From Prevotellaceae bacterium (GTDB taxonomy: Bacteria > Bacteroidota > Bacteroidia > Bacteroidales > Bacteroidaceae): a stretch of DNA of 32,052 nt. Location: contig JAQXRI010000013.1 of the NCBI GenBank assembly GCA_029218445.1, forward strand, positions 1 through 32,052, written 5' to 3'. The notes below the pieces were generated by a model, which saw only the letters and a program-made list of their open reading frames with translations, ran no database searches and was not told where the DNA came from. This document shows positions 24,100 through 32,052 of this stretch, piece after piece. Both the position numbers and the translations under genes were made by a program. How positions within the stretch are numbered: the stretch's first letter is position 1; each line of letters opens with the position of its first letter.

Positions 24100-26685
24100 A
24101 TGAAAAGAGCAATACTTACATACGTTTCGGTTTTTGTTACGGTGCTGGCCGCATTTGCACAACAGCTTGTGGGAAATGCACCGGCGCAAGTGGCCGTGGG
24201 CGAGCAGTTCAGACTCACCTATACCATCAACACTCAGAATGTAAGCGGATTCCGTGCAGGACATATTCCTGAAGAGCTTGAAGTGCTGATGGGGCCAAGC
24301 CAGTCGTCGCAGTCAAGTTTCCAGATGGTCAACGGACACACCAGTTCTTCATCGTCGGTAACTTTCACTTATATTGTGTGTGCCAACAAAAACGGCATGT
24401 TCACCATACCGCCGGCACAAATCACCGTTGACGGCAAGGTGGTGCGCTCTAATCCGCTGCGCATCCGCGTCAGCGGTACGGCGCAAAGCGGACGAATCAA
24501 TGGAGGCGGAGGCGGACATTCGGCCAACGACGACTTTGAAGTGCGCGATGCAGGTTCACGCATCAGTGGCAGCGACCTATTCATAAAGGTCAGCGCCAAC
24601 AAAAAGCGCATACACGAGCAGGAGCCTGTGCTGCTGACATATAAGGTATATACTCTTGTAGGCCTTACGCGCCTCGACGGCAAGATGCCCGACATGAAGG
24701 GATTCCACTCGCAGGAGATACCATTGCCTCGCGAGAAGAACTTCCATGTCGAGGCGTTCAATGGCCGTCCTTACAAAACTGTAACATGGCAGCAGTGGGT
24801 CGTGTTCCCGCAGATGACGGGCAAGCTCGACATTCCAAGCATAGTGTTTGAAGGCACCGTGGTGCAGCAGAACCGCGACGTCGATCCTTTTGAGGCATTC
24901 TTCAACGGCGGCTCGGGATATGTAGAGGTGAAGAAGAAAATCACCGCTCCTGGACTCACGCTGCAGGTTGACCCGCTGCCAGCACGTCCGGCGAACTTCT
25001 CGGGTGGCGTAGGCAGATTCAGCATAACGGCACAGATAAACAAGACGGAGGTGAAGGCCAACGACCCTGTTTCGCTGCGCGTAATCGTGAGCGGAACGGG
25101 CAACCTGAAGCTCATCAAGGAGCCTACGGTAAACCTGCCGAAGGACTTCGACAAATATGATGCCAAGATTACCGACCAAACCAAGATTACGGCAAACGGA
25201 GTTGAAGGCAGCATGGTTTACGACTTCATGGTCGTACCGCGCCATCAAGGCACGTTCGACATCCCGCCCGTCGAGTTTACCTACTACGACACCCAAGCCA
25301 ACCAGTACAAGACCGTCAAGAGCGAAGGTTTCAAACTGAATGTGGCAAAGGGAAGTGGTACGGCTGCCGTAAGCGACTATTCAGAGTCGGTTGAACAGCT
25401 TAACAAAGACATACGATACATCAAGACCGGCAATGCCGAACTGCGCGACATAGACGACTTCTTCTTTGGGTCGGCTTCTTATCTCACTGTGCTCATCGTG
25501 ATGCTTATAGCCTTCGTCTCGCTGTTTGTAGTGTTCCGCAAGCGCGCCATCGACAACGCCAACCTCGGCAAAATGAGGGGCAAGAAGGCCAACAAGGTGG
25601 CTACAAAACGCCTGCGCGCCGCCAGCAAGCTCATGCAGCAGAACCGTTCCGACGCATTCTACGACGAGGTTCTGCGCGCTTTGTGGGGATATGTGGGCGA
25701 CAAACTCAACATGCCTGTCGAAGGGCTGTCGCGCGAAAACATACAGCAGAGGCTCTCCGAGCGTGAGGTGGCCGAGGAAACCATAAGCAAGTTCATTGCC
25801 GCCATCGACGAGTGCGAGTTTGAACGCTATGCTCCAGGCGATGCCGCAGGCAACATGAACAAGACTTTCGACGCTGCCATGACAGCTATAATGGACATAG
25901 AAGAGAAAATGAAGAACAGTAAGAAAATACGTCTAAGCAAGACATCCGTAGTTGTAGCCTTTCTTGTGGCGGCTTCATGCCTCGACGCGGCTGCCATGGC
26001 CACCAAGGCCAACGCCGACAAGGCTTACGCCGCAGAACACTACCAGCAGGCCATAGCCGACTATGAGGAACTGCTCAAGCAGGGCGCCAACGCCGACATT
26101 TACTACAATCTGGGCAACGCCTACTATCGCACCAACAACCTCACACGTGCCATCATCAACTACGAGCGTGCGGCGCTGTTGGCCCCAGGCGATGCCGATG
26201 TCCGCTTCAATCTTCAGCTTGCACGCTCAAAGACCATCGACAAGATTACCCCCGAGTCAGAGCTGTTCTTCTTCAACTGGTATCGCCAGTTTGTCAATCT
26301 CATGAGCGTAGATGGATGGGCAAAGACAGCTCTTTGGGCTCTTGCCCTTGCCATTGTGTTCGCCCTCACCTATCTGTTTGCCGAACGCCTATTGCTTCGC
26401 AAGTTGGGTTTCTACGGCGGCATGTTGCTTGTGTTGCTGTTTGTCGTGTCGAACATTATGGCCCATCAGCAGAAGGCAAAGCTCACCCACCGCACTGGAG
26501 CCATTGTCGTGGCTCCGTCGGTACAGATAAAGAGCACCCCATCGAAAAACGGCACCGACCTGTTCAATCTTCATGAAGGTACACGCATTGACATTATCGA
26601 CGGCTCGATGAAGCTGTGGAAGGAAATAAGGATTGCCGATGGTAAGAGTGGTTGGATAGAATCATCAAAAATGGAGATAATATGA
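24100..26685 (+). CDS. batD: BatD-BatE fusion (BatD domain with C-terminal TPR and SH3 domains)
   Basis: The first 605 residues are BatD: signal peptide, long beta-rich periplasmic part (VAVGEQFRLTYTINTQN, GTGNLKLIKEPTVNLPKDFDKYDAK), TM near 458-480, and a cytosolic helical tail. The frame continues through an ATG at 25909 (M604) into KNSKKIRLSKTSVVVAFLVAASCLDAAAMA, a perfect signal peptide. TPR repeats (IADYEELLKQ, NADIYYNLGNAYYRTNNLTRAIINYERAALLAPGD), two TM segments and a C-terminal SH3-like part (VAPSVQIKSTPSKNGTDLFNLHEGTRIDI) follow, together forming BatE. An AGAAGAG before the internal ATG could allow separate initiation. Total 861 residues. Confidence 0.9.
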   Translation: MKRAILTYVSVFVTVLAAFAQQLVGNAPAQVAVGEQFRLTYTINTQNVSGFRAGHIPEELEVLMGPSQSSQSSFQMVNGHTSSSSSVTFTYIVCANKNGMFTIPPAQITVDGKVVRSNPLRIRVSGTAQSGRINGGGGGHSANDDFEVRDAGSRISGSDLFIKVSANKKRIHEQEPVLLTYKVYTLVGLTRLDGKMPDMKGFHSQEIPLPREKNFHVEAFNGRPYKTVTWQQWVVFPQMTGKLDIPSIVFEGTVVQQNRDVDPFEAFFNGGSGYVEVKKKITAPGLTLQVDPLPARPANFSGGVGRFSITAQINKTEVKANDPVSLRVIVSGTGNLKLIKEPTVNLPKDFDKYDAKITDQTKITANGVEGSMVYDFMVVPRHQGTFDIPPVEFTYYDTQANQYKTVKSEGFKLNVAKGSGTAAVSDYSESVEQLNKDIRYIKTGNAELRDIDDFFFGSASYLTVLIVMLIAFVSLFVVFRKRAIDNANLGKMRGKKANKVATKRLRAASKLMQQNRSDAFYDEVLRALWGYVGDKLNMPVEGLSRENIQQRLSEREVAEETISKFIAAIDECEFERYAPGDAAGNMNKTFDAAMTAIMDIEEKMKNSKKIRLSKTSVVVAFLVAASCLDAAAMATKANADKAYAAEHYQQAIADYEELLKQGANADIYYNLGNAYYRTNNLTRAIINYERAALLAPGDADVRFNLQLARSKTIDKITPESELFFFNWYRQFVNLMSVDGWAKTALWALALAIVFALTYLFAERLLLRKLGFYGGMLLVLLFVVSNIMAHQQKAKLTHRTGAIVVAPSVQIKSTPSKNGTDLFNLHEGTRIDIIDGSMKLWKEIRIADGKSGWIESSKMEII

Positions 26686-27374
26686 CCGACACGTTGATAC
26701 ATATCGACAAGCAACTTTTGCTGTTGCTCAACGGCAGCGACTCGCTCTACGTTGATGCCATGATGTCAACCCTAACGGCAGCACGAACGTGGATACCGCT
26801 TTACATTGCGCTCTTCTATCTCGTCATACGCAACAATGACAGTGTGCGCAAAATAGTGTCCATCGTAGGGTGTGCCCTGCTCTGCGTGTTGCTTGCCGGA
26901 ACTATCGACGACACTATTGTAAAGCCTCTCGTACAGCGTTGGCGACCCACCCACGACCCTGAGATAGGTGTGCTGGTTGACATTGTTGACGGCTATCGCG
27001 GTGGCAACTACGGCTTTTTCTCAGCCCATGCCGCCAACACTTTCTCAATAGCCGTATTCTTCATACTTGTTGTGCGCAACGTCTATCTTTCCATCTCGCT
27101 TGTCACGTGGTCGTTGGTCAACTGCTGGACACGCCTCTATCTTGGTGTGCATTATCCCGGCGACATACTCGTAGGCCTGCTTTGGGGAGGTGTGGTGGCT
27201 TTAGGCGTTTACATCTTTTACCAACGGTTGTTGGTGAAGACCAACGACAAAGGGCCTTTCGTTTCAACGCAATATTCATCTACGGGCTATGTGGTCAGTG
27301 ACGTTGATATGGTCATTGCCGTGTTGGCCTATACTTTTGTTTACGCCCAGTTGAGGGCATGCTTTTTAATATAA
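26682..27374 (+). CDS. PAP2-family membrane phosphatase
   Basis: The three PAP2 motifs are present: KPLVQRWRP (KxxxxxxRP), FFSAHAANT (the PSGH-like motif with Ser before Ala-His), and TRLYLGVHYPGDILVG (SRxxxxxHxxxD-like with Thr for Ser). Five or six TM helices surround them. The family removes phosphate from lipids such as undecaprenyl or phosphatidylglycerol phosphate at the membrane; the substrate cannot be told. The ATG at 26682 overlaps the batD-E stop (ATGA); the ORF opens 30 bp earlier, but that stretch overlaps batE. 230 residues. Its stop overlaps queA's ATG by one base. Confidence 0.91.
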   Translation: MTDTLIHIDKQLLLLLNGSDSLYVDAMMSTLTAARTWIPLYIALFYLVIRNNDSVRKIVSIVGCALLCVLLAGTIDDTIVKPLVQRWRPTHDPEIGVLVDIVDGYRGGNYGFFSAHAANTFSIAVFFILVVRNVYLSISLVTWSLVNCWTRLYLGVHYPGDILVGLLWGGVVALGVYIFYQRLLVKTNDKGPFVSTQYSSTGYVVSDVDMVIAVLAYTFVYAQLRACFLI

Positions 27375-28588
27375 TGGATACAAGACATATACACATAAGC
27401 GACTACAACTACAGTCTGCCCGACGAGCGCATTGCCAAGTTTCCTCTATCCCAGCGCGACCAATCGAAGTTGCTGGTTTACGAACATGGCAACATCAGCG
27501 AAGACCGTTTCTGCAATCTTCCGAGACATCTTCCGAAAGGCGCTTTGATGATTTTCAACAATACGAAGGTCATTCAGGCCCGACTGCATTTCCGCAAGGC
27601 CACAGGTGCGCTTATCGAGGTTTTCCTGCTTGAGCCGGCACTGCCTGCCGACTATGAGCAGATGTTCCAAAAGCGCGACGCCTGCCAGTGGCACTGCCTC
27701 GTGGGCAACCTCAAAAAGTGGAAGGAGGGAAGACTTAGCCGCACCTTTGACGTAAAGGGAAAGAGCGTAACGCTCAGTGCCGAATACGTGGGCGAAGAGC
27801 GTACTTGCCATCGCATCAGACTGTCGTGGGACAATGACTCGCTGTCGTTTGCCGAAATCCTTGACGCTGTTGGCGAGCTCCCCATTCCCCCCTACCTCAA
27901 CCGCGACACTCAGGAAAGCGACAAGACCACCTATCAGACGGTTTATTCGAAAATCAAGGGCAGTGTGGCCGCTCCTACCGCCGGTCTTCATTTCACGCCT
28001 CAGGTGCTTGACGACATTGACGCTTCAGGCATTGAGCGTGAAGAACTGACGCTACACGTTGGGGCGGGTACGTTCAAGCCTGTGAAGAGCGAGGAGATAG
28101 AGGGACATGAGATGCACACCGAATTTGTTTCGGTAAGCCGTGACACCATACGCCGCCTCATAGCCCACAATGCCGAGGCCATTGCCGTTGGCACTACAAG
28201 TGTGCGCACGCTCGAAAGCCTCTACTTCATGGGACTGAAGGTAATGGCTCGTCCCGATATAGCCGAAGAGGAGCTTCACGTCGGCCAGTGGGAGCCTTAC
28301 GACTGTGCCCCAAGCGTTGAGCCTGTAGATGCGCTACGTGCCCTCGATGACTACCTCGAAAGGCACCGCCGCTCAACATTGCATTCCAGCACGCAAATAA
28401 TTATAGCTCCGGGCTACGACTACAAGATAGTGAAGATGCTTATCACCAACTTCCATCAGCCGCAAAGCACTCTTCTGCTCTTGGTGAGCGCATTTGTCAA
28501 GGGCGACTGGCGAAGCATTTACGACTATGCCATGTCTCACGACTTTCGATTCCTGAGTTATGGCGACAGCAATTTGATAATTCCATAA
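27374..28588 (+). CDS. queA: tRNA S-adenosylmethionine ribosyltransferase-isomerase QueA, long form
   Basis: QueA transfers the ribosyl part of S-adenosylmethionine to preQ1-modified tRNA, forming epoxyqueuosine. Signatures are YSLPDERIAKFPLSQRDQSKLLVY, ALMIFNNTKVIQARLHFRKATGA, VGELPIPPYLNRDTQESDKTTYQTVYS, GSVAAPTAGLHFTPQVLDDI, HVGAGTFKPV and NFHQPQSTLLLLVSAFV. At 404 residues it is about 50 longer than the E. coli enzyme; the additions are mid-protein (EQMFQKRDACQWHCLVGNLKKWKEG region) and near the end. Bacteroidetes can carry two QueA types, so this may be the long paralogue. The ATG overlaps the PAP2 stop (TAATG); the upstream MLFNI start is not needed. Confidence 0.9.
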   Translation: MDTRHIHISDYNYSLPDERIAKFPLSQRDQSKLLVYEHGNISEDRFCNLPRHLPKGALMIFNNTKVIQARLHFRKATGALIEVFLLEPALPADYEQMFQKRDACQWHCLVGNLKKWKEGRLSRTFDVKGKSVTLSAEYVGEERTCHRIRLSWDNDSLSFAEILDAVGELPIPPYLNRDTQESDKTTYQTVYSKIKGSVAAPTAGLHFTPQVLDDIDASGIEREELTLHVGAGTFKPVKSEEIEGHEMHTEFVSVSRDTIRRLIAHNAEAIAVGTTSVRTLESLYFMGLKVMARPDIAEEELHVGQWEPYDCAPSVEPVDALRALDDYLERHRRSTLHSSTQIIIAPGYDYKIVKMLITNFHQPQSTLLLLVSAFVKGDWRSIYDYAMSHDFRFLSYGDSNLIIP

Positions 28589-28596
28589 TACGCACT

Positions 28597-29670
28597 ATGA
28601 AAATAGGAGATAAAGTAAGATTCTTAAGCGACGTCGGCGGCGGCATTGTTGCCGGCTTCCAGGGAAAGAATATCGTGCTCGTCGAGGACGAGGACGGATT
28701 TCAGGTGCCAACACCAATAAACGAAGTTGTTGTGGTTGACAACGACGACTATAGCACCACGCGACTTGTGGCAGAGAAGCAAAAGCAGGCAAAGCAGGCA
28801 GCAGGCGACGACTATGACTATGACCCCGCCGACCGCCCCGTAACCTTCAAGGCTCCAGCCGAAGAACGCAAGGGAGGCGACAAGCTTTCGGCTTACATCG
28901 CCTACGTGCCCATGTCACCAAAAGAGATGACCTCAACACGCTTCGAGACATATATCGTCAACGACAGCAACTACTACATGCACTATGTATATATGACTGC
29001 CGAAGGCAACAACTGGACTCTACGGAGCACAGGCGAAATTGACCCGAATACGAAACTGTATATCGAGGAGTTTGGGCGTGAAGACCTCAACGCCTTCAAC
29101 CGCATTGCAGTGCAGCTCGTGGCCTACAAGCGCGACAAGAGTTTCCTACTGAAGCCTGCTGTTGATGTGCAACTGCGCCTTGACCCTGTTAAGTTCTACA
29201 AGCTACACACTTTCCAGGAAAACGACTTCTTCGAGCAGGCGGCTTATCTGCTGACACTCGTCGAGAACGATGCCGAAGCACGTCCCTTGGTGGTCGATGT
29301 CAAGAGGCTGAAGCAGGAAATGATGGGCAAAGTAAACGCCGACAAACCCAAATCGCATGCTCCACAGCATAAGAAAGACGATCCAAACGCCCCAATAGTA
29401 GTTGACCTGCATGCCAGCGAACTGCTTGAAACAACCGCCGGAATGACACATTCCGACATCCTAAACTATCAACTTGAGCATTTCCGCAAGACCCTAAAGG
29501 CTCACGAGAAGGAAAAAGGACGCAAAATAGTGTTCATTCACGGTAAGGGCGAAGGCATTTTGCGACAGGCTCTCGTCAACGAGTTGCGCTACCGCTTCAA
29601 GACTTATACATATCAGGACGCCTCGTTCCAGGAATATGGCTACGGAGCCACACAAGTTACAATAAGGTGA
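28597..29670 (+). CDS. DUF2027-type protein with C-terminal Smr domain
   Basis: The N-terminus (MKIGDKVRFLSDVGGGIVAGFQGKNIVLVEDEDGFQVPTPINEVVVV) is a small beta-barrel of KOW/MutS2 type. The middle (AYIAYVPMSPKEMTSTRFETYIVNDSNYYMHYVYM...) matches DUF2027. Residues 265-357 are an Smr domain: VVDLHASELLE with the DLH motif, HFRKTLKAHEKEKGRKIVFIHGKGEGILRQALVNELRYR, with HGKG-GxLR, and a YGATQV end. Smr domains are nucleases in MutS2-type and some other proteins; here there is no MutS ATPase, so the activity is open. It lies 8 bp after queA and 19 bp before nadE. Confidence 0.9.
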   Translation: MKIGDKVRFLSDVGGGIVAGFQGKNIVLVEDEDGFQVPTPINEVVVVDNDDYSTTRLVAEKQKQAKQAAGDDYDYDPADRPVTFKAPAEERKGGDKLSAYIAYVPMSPKEMTSTRFETYIVNDSNYYMHYVYMTAEGNNWTLRSTGEIDPNTKLYIEEFGREDLNAFNRIAVQLVAYKRDKSFLLKPAVDVQLRLDPVKFYKLHTFQENDFFEQAAYLLTLVENDAEARPLVVDVKRLKQEMMGKVNADKPKSHAPQHKKDDPNAPIVVDLHASELLETTAGMTHSDILNYQLEHFRKTLKAHEKEKGRKIVFIHGKGEGILRQALVNELRYRFKTYTYQDASFQEYGYGATQVTIR

Positions 29671-29689
29671 AATATTTTTTTTGCATATT

Positions 29690-31630
29690 ATGAAATACGG
29701 ATTTGCAACAGTGGCCGCCGCAATACCGAGCGTAAAGGTAGCCGACACTCACTTCAACATTCTTGCCATAGAAGAGATGGTGGCTAAAGCCGAAGGACGC
29801 GGAGCGGAGATAATAGTCTTCCCCGAACTCTCCATAACAGGCTATTCGTGTCAAGACCTCTTCCGCTCACATCTGCTGCTCGAAAAGGCCGAGGAGGCAC
29901 TCGTCCATCTGCTCGACTTCACACGCAAGCTCAACATTATTTCAGTGGTGGGCATGCCGGTGGCTGTAGGCGGAACGCTGCTCAACTGCGCCGTGGTGGT
30001 GCAGCAAGGCTCGGTAATAGGCATTGTGCCCAAGACCTTCCTTCCCAACTACGGCGAGTTTTACGAGAAGCGGTGGTTTGTGTCGGCTCTCGACATCAAC
30101 TGCCAACAAATATACATTGCAGGCAATCCCGTTGTCGTATCGTCTGAACCACAGGTGTTCGTCACTGCCAACGGACTAAAATTCGGCGTTGAGATATGCG
30201 AAGACCTTTGGTCGCCCATACCTCCAAGCAACAATCTTGCACTTGCCGGTGCCGACGTGATAGTCAACCTCTCGGCCAGCGACGAACTTATTGGCAAGCA
30301 CGACTATCTGCGCCAACTAATATCGCAACAGAGCGCACGAACCATTTCGGCCTACGTGTATTCAAGTTGCGGATTCGGCGAGAGCACACAGGATGTAGTG
30401 TATGGAGGAAATGCCATAATAGCTGAAAACGGACGCATGATAGCCGAGTCGGAGCGTTTCTCGAAAGACCCGCAGCTGCAGATAGCACAGATAGACGTAG
30501 AGCTACTTAGAAGCGAGCGCAGGGCAAACACCACATTCACCATGGCACAACGTACAGGCCATGCAAAGCTTGTCGAGACAAGACCCACAGAGATGCGCGA
30601 TTTCGTACTGTTGCGCGACATCGACCCATTGCCCTTCATACCTAAGTCGGCCGACATGAAACGGTCGTGTGAGGAGATACTCAACATCCAGACTTCCGGA
30701 CTCGCCAAACGACTGAAACACACAGCATGCAAGCACGTTGTAGTTGGCATCAGCGGCGGACTCGACTCTACCTTGGCACTGCTTGTTTGCGTCAGGGCAT
30801 TCGACTATCTCGGTCTTGACAGAAAGGGCATCCACGGCATAACCATGCCAGGTTTTGGCACCACCGACCGCACTCACGACAATGCCGTGAGCCTCATGCA
30901 GTCGCTGGGAATAAGCGTCGATGAGATTTCCATTGTAAAGAGCGTCACACAGCATTTCCTCGACATAGGCCACGACATTGGCAACCACGACGTGACCTAC
31001 GAAAACGGACAGGCACGCGAGCGCACACAGATACTTATGGACATGGCCAACCGCGTTGGTGGCATGGTTGTTGGCACTGGAGACCTCAGCGAGCTTGCCC
31101 TTGGTTGGGCCACTTACAATGGCGACCACATGTCGATGTATGGTGTCAATGCAAGCATTCCCAAGACGCTCATACGCCATCTTGTGCGTTATGTGGCCGA
31201 CTACGATGTTGACGAGTCATCACGTGCCACACTGCTTGACATCATAGACACTCCCATCAGTCCCGAACTAATTCCGGCAGATGCCGACGGTAACATAAGT
31301 CAAAAGACCGAAGACCTCGTTGGTCCTTACGAACTTCACGACTTTTTCCTATATTATTATCTGCGTTTCGGCTATCGTCCCGCCAAGCTGTTTGTCATGG
31401 CAAGCGCAGCGTTCAACGGCCATAATCCTTCAGTTGGCCAATACGACGATGCTACCATTAAGCATTGGCTCTCCACCTTCTTCCGCCGTTTCTTCAGCCA
31501 GCAGTTCAAGCGCTCCTGCTTGCCTGACGGTCCAAAGGTGGGTAGCGTAAGCCTCAGCCCGCGAGGCGACTGGCGCATGCCTTCCGATGCATCGTGCCAG
31601 CTGTGGCTCGACGAAATAGCATGTCTATAA
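29690..31630 (+). CDS. nadE: glutamine-dependent NAD+ synthetase NadE
   Basis: The enzyme makes NAD from nicotinate adenine dinucleotide, ATP and glutamine. The N-terminal glutaminase (nitrilase fold) shows the catalytic triad: E in VFPELSITGYSCQDL, K in VPKTFLPNYGEFYEKRWF and C in FGVEICEDLW. The C-terminal synthetase has the PP-loop VVGISGGLDSTLALLV and RTQILMDMANRVGGMVVGTGDLSELALGWATYNGDHMSMYGVNASIPKTLIR. The ATG at 29690 is chosen over the TTG at 29681. 646 residues is normal for the two-domain enzyme. It ends the run of plus-strand genes; a long perfect hairpin starts 11 bp after the stop. Confidence 0.95.
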   Translation: MKYGFATVAAAIPSVKVADTHFNILAIEEMVAKAEGRGAEIIVFPELSITGYSCQDLFRSHLLLEKAEEALVHLLDFTRKLNIISVVGMPVAVGGTLLNCAVVVQQGSVIGIVPKTFLPNYGEFYEKRWFVSALDINCQQIYIAGNPVVVSSEPQVFVTANGLKFGVEICEDLWSPIPPSNNLALAGADVIVNLSASDELIGKHDYLRQLISQQSARTISAYVYSSCGFGESTQDVVYGGNAIIAENGRMIAESERFSKDPQLQIAQIDVELLRSERRANTTFTMAQRTGHAKLVETRPTEMRDFVLLRDIDPLPFIPKSADMKRSCEEILNIQTSGLAKRLKHTACKHVVVGISGGLDSTLALLVCVRAFDYLGLDRKGIHGITMPGFGTTDRTHDNAVSLMQSLGISVDEISIVKSVTQHFLDIGHDIGNHDVTYENGQARERTQILMDMANRVGGMVVGTGDLSELALGWATYNGDHMSMYGVNASIPKTLIRHLVRYVADYDVDESSRATLLDIIDTPISPELIPADADGNISQKTEDLVGPYELHDFFLYYYLRFGYRPAKLFVMASAAFNGHNPSVGQYDDATIKHWLSTFFRRFFSQQFKRSCLPDGPKVGSVSLSPRGDWRMPSDASCQLWLDEIACL

Positions 31631-31641
31631 CACAACCCGAA

Positions 31642-31699
31642 ATAAACATCCCTCCTGTAAGCCGCCCGTCAGCTGGCGTTTTACAGGAGGGATGTTTAT
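31642..31699 (+). terminator. perfect 19-bp hairpin after nadE
   Basis: ATAAACATCCCTCCTGTAA (31642-31660) and TTACAGGAGGGATGTTTAT (31681-31699) are exact inverted copies around a 20-nt loop (31661-31680). The loop ends GCC/GGC may pair further. It follows nadE closely and probably terminates the run on either strand. A T-run of useful length is missing after it, so it might instead be a processing or protection structure. Confidence 0.7.
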
Positions 31700-31917
31700 G
31701 TTGAACTCACCATGTTTCACGATAAATTCAGATTCAAAGTATCGTTAGAGTCTTTTGGCGCTGTTTACTACCTTAGGGTGTGTCGTTAAATTTTAAGATT
31801 ATTTATAACTATCTATTACTCAATGTGATAGAAATTTTGTACCTTTGTAGATGATAATAAAAATCCCCCAATCACCCTAGAAAAGTGACAAATTGGGGGA
31901 ATCACAAAATTGATACG
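31700..31917 (+). other. spacer with candidate IS left end and hairpin before the transposase
   Basis: Past the nadE hairpin there is no gene until 31918. GGGTGTGTCGTTAAATTTTAAG at 31776-31797 is the best guess for an insertion sequence terminus, following a CTTA. TACCTTTG at 31840-31847 is a -7 box. TCCCCCAAT (31864-31872) and ATTGGGGGA (31892-31900) form a 9-bp stem whose inner CAC/GTG can extend it, placed between promoter and ATG. Confidence 0.5.
31840..31847 (+). promoter_or_regulatory. -7 box of the transposase gene promoter
   Basis: TACCTTTG matches TAnnTTTG. No TTTG is seen at the proper distance upstream, so the promoter may be weak, as is usual for transposases. The hairpin at 31864-31900 would lie in the leader RNA. 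Confidence 0.5.
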
Positions 31918-32052
31918 ATGGCAAAGGTACAACATTTTTCTGGAATAAGCAAGCGAATTCCGTTCGAAGGGTTCGATTTTTATGATTTATTTAGAGTTAC
32001 GTTTGAAAACAGCGAGCTTGGACGTATGAAACGGCTTCTCCCTCTTCATGAG
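31918..32052 (+). CDS. transposase N-terminus, IS5/IS1182-like, cut by the window edge
   Basis: The ATG at 31918 opens a frame of 45 codons to the last base. The peptide starts MAKVQHFSGISKRIPFEGFD and includes FYDLFRVTFENSELGRMKRLLPLHE. The short run 'LGRMKRLLPLHE' and the preceding FSG...FDFYDLF pattern resemble the start of Bacteroidetes transposases with an InsH/DUF772-type N-terminal domain (IS5/IS1182-like). The catalytic DDE part is not in the window, so the family and intactness cannot be judged. A hairpin in the leader may lower translation when transcripts enter from outside. Confidence 0.65.
   Translation, partial: MAKVQHFSGISKRIPFEGFDFYDLFRVTFENSELGRMKRLLPLHE

Larger units (their letters stand above)
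31776..32052 (+). mobile_element. left part of an insertion sequence, truncated by the window edge
   Basis: The N-terminus of a transposase begins at 31918 and the upstream 140 bp show IS-like features: a candidate terminal repeat start, a promoter and a 5' hairpin. The right end is outside the window, so neither the inverted repeats nor the target duplication can be verified. The left boundary at 31776 is a guess. Confidence 0.5.

Noticed and set aside
23614..24264. Minus-strand ORF with a long Leu/Val-rich stretch that looks like membrane segments
   Set aside because: The Leu/Val run is only the complement of the Lys/Gln/Asp-rich low-complexity tail of BatC.
22402..26685. Frameshift or missed stop codons as the cause of the two bat fusions
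   Set aside because: Both junctions read through cleanly in the same frame with normal codon use on both sides; no homopolymer run of suspicious length lies at the joins. An error cannot be fully excluded from one sequence.

Overview
The window looks like a chromosomal segment of a Bacteroidales bacterium, most likely Prevotella or a close relative. The evidence is the TTTG-N19/20-TAnnTTTG promoters in front of several transcription units, a tRNA gene with no encoded CCA end, weak Shine-Dalgarno signals, and typical gene families (Bat aerotolerance operon, DUF2027/Smr protein, long QueA, DUF6175-type secreted protein, membrane-anchored AraC regulator). The genus is an inference.

Positions 1-3609 (minus strand) carry an operon of four exported or membrane-anchored proteins, cut by the left edge. 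A divergent 7-TM AraC-type regulator follows at 3895-4953 (plus). Between them lie four 21-bp tandem repeats that start 3 bp upstream of the operon's -33 box. Next come a 69-residue orphan gene (5068-5277, minus) and tRNA-Arg(TCT) with its own promoter and terminator (5424-5591, minus). A RavA-ViaA type AAA+/VWA pair (5625-8374) is preceded by a MerR/GyrI-like regulator (8453-9283).

From 9421 to 18118 the minus strand carries housekeeping and accessory genes. In transcription order they are an orphan response regulator, a small multi-span membrane protein, a HAD hydrolase with its own promoter, panB, an MFS transporter, a TIGR02757-type protein, mntP, ridA, queC and an exported M3 peptidase. 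Most gaps are short and several genes overlap, so one to three operons are likely.

From 18351 to 31630 the plus strand carries about 13 kb of closely packed genes: moxR, a DUF58 gene, a BatD-like gene, batA, a batB-batC fusion, a batD-batE fusion, a PAP2 phosphatase, queA, a DUF2027/Smr gene and nadE. A long perfect hairpin closes this run. The first six genes form the envelope-associated Bat (Bacteroides aerotolerance) system: a MoxR ATPase, VWA proteins inserted in the membrane, and TPR/SH3 periplasmic modules. The last 280 bp appear to be the left part of an insertion sequence whose transposase runs off the right edge.

The points most worth a second look are the in-phase repeat array with its divergent regulator and unknown secreted-protein operon, the two in-frame fusions in the bat operon (one with a plausible internal start for BatE), the presence of two MoxR/VWA systems in one 32-kb window, a short RavA without room for a LARA domain, and the response regulator overlapping an unknown membrane protein. 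I found no CRISPR array, rRNA, phage or toxin-antitoxin module.
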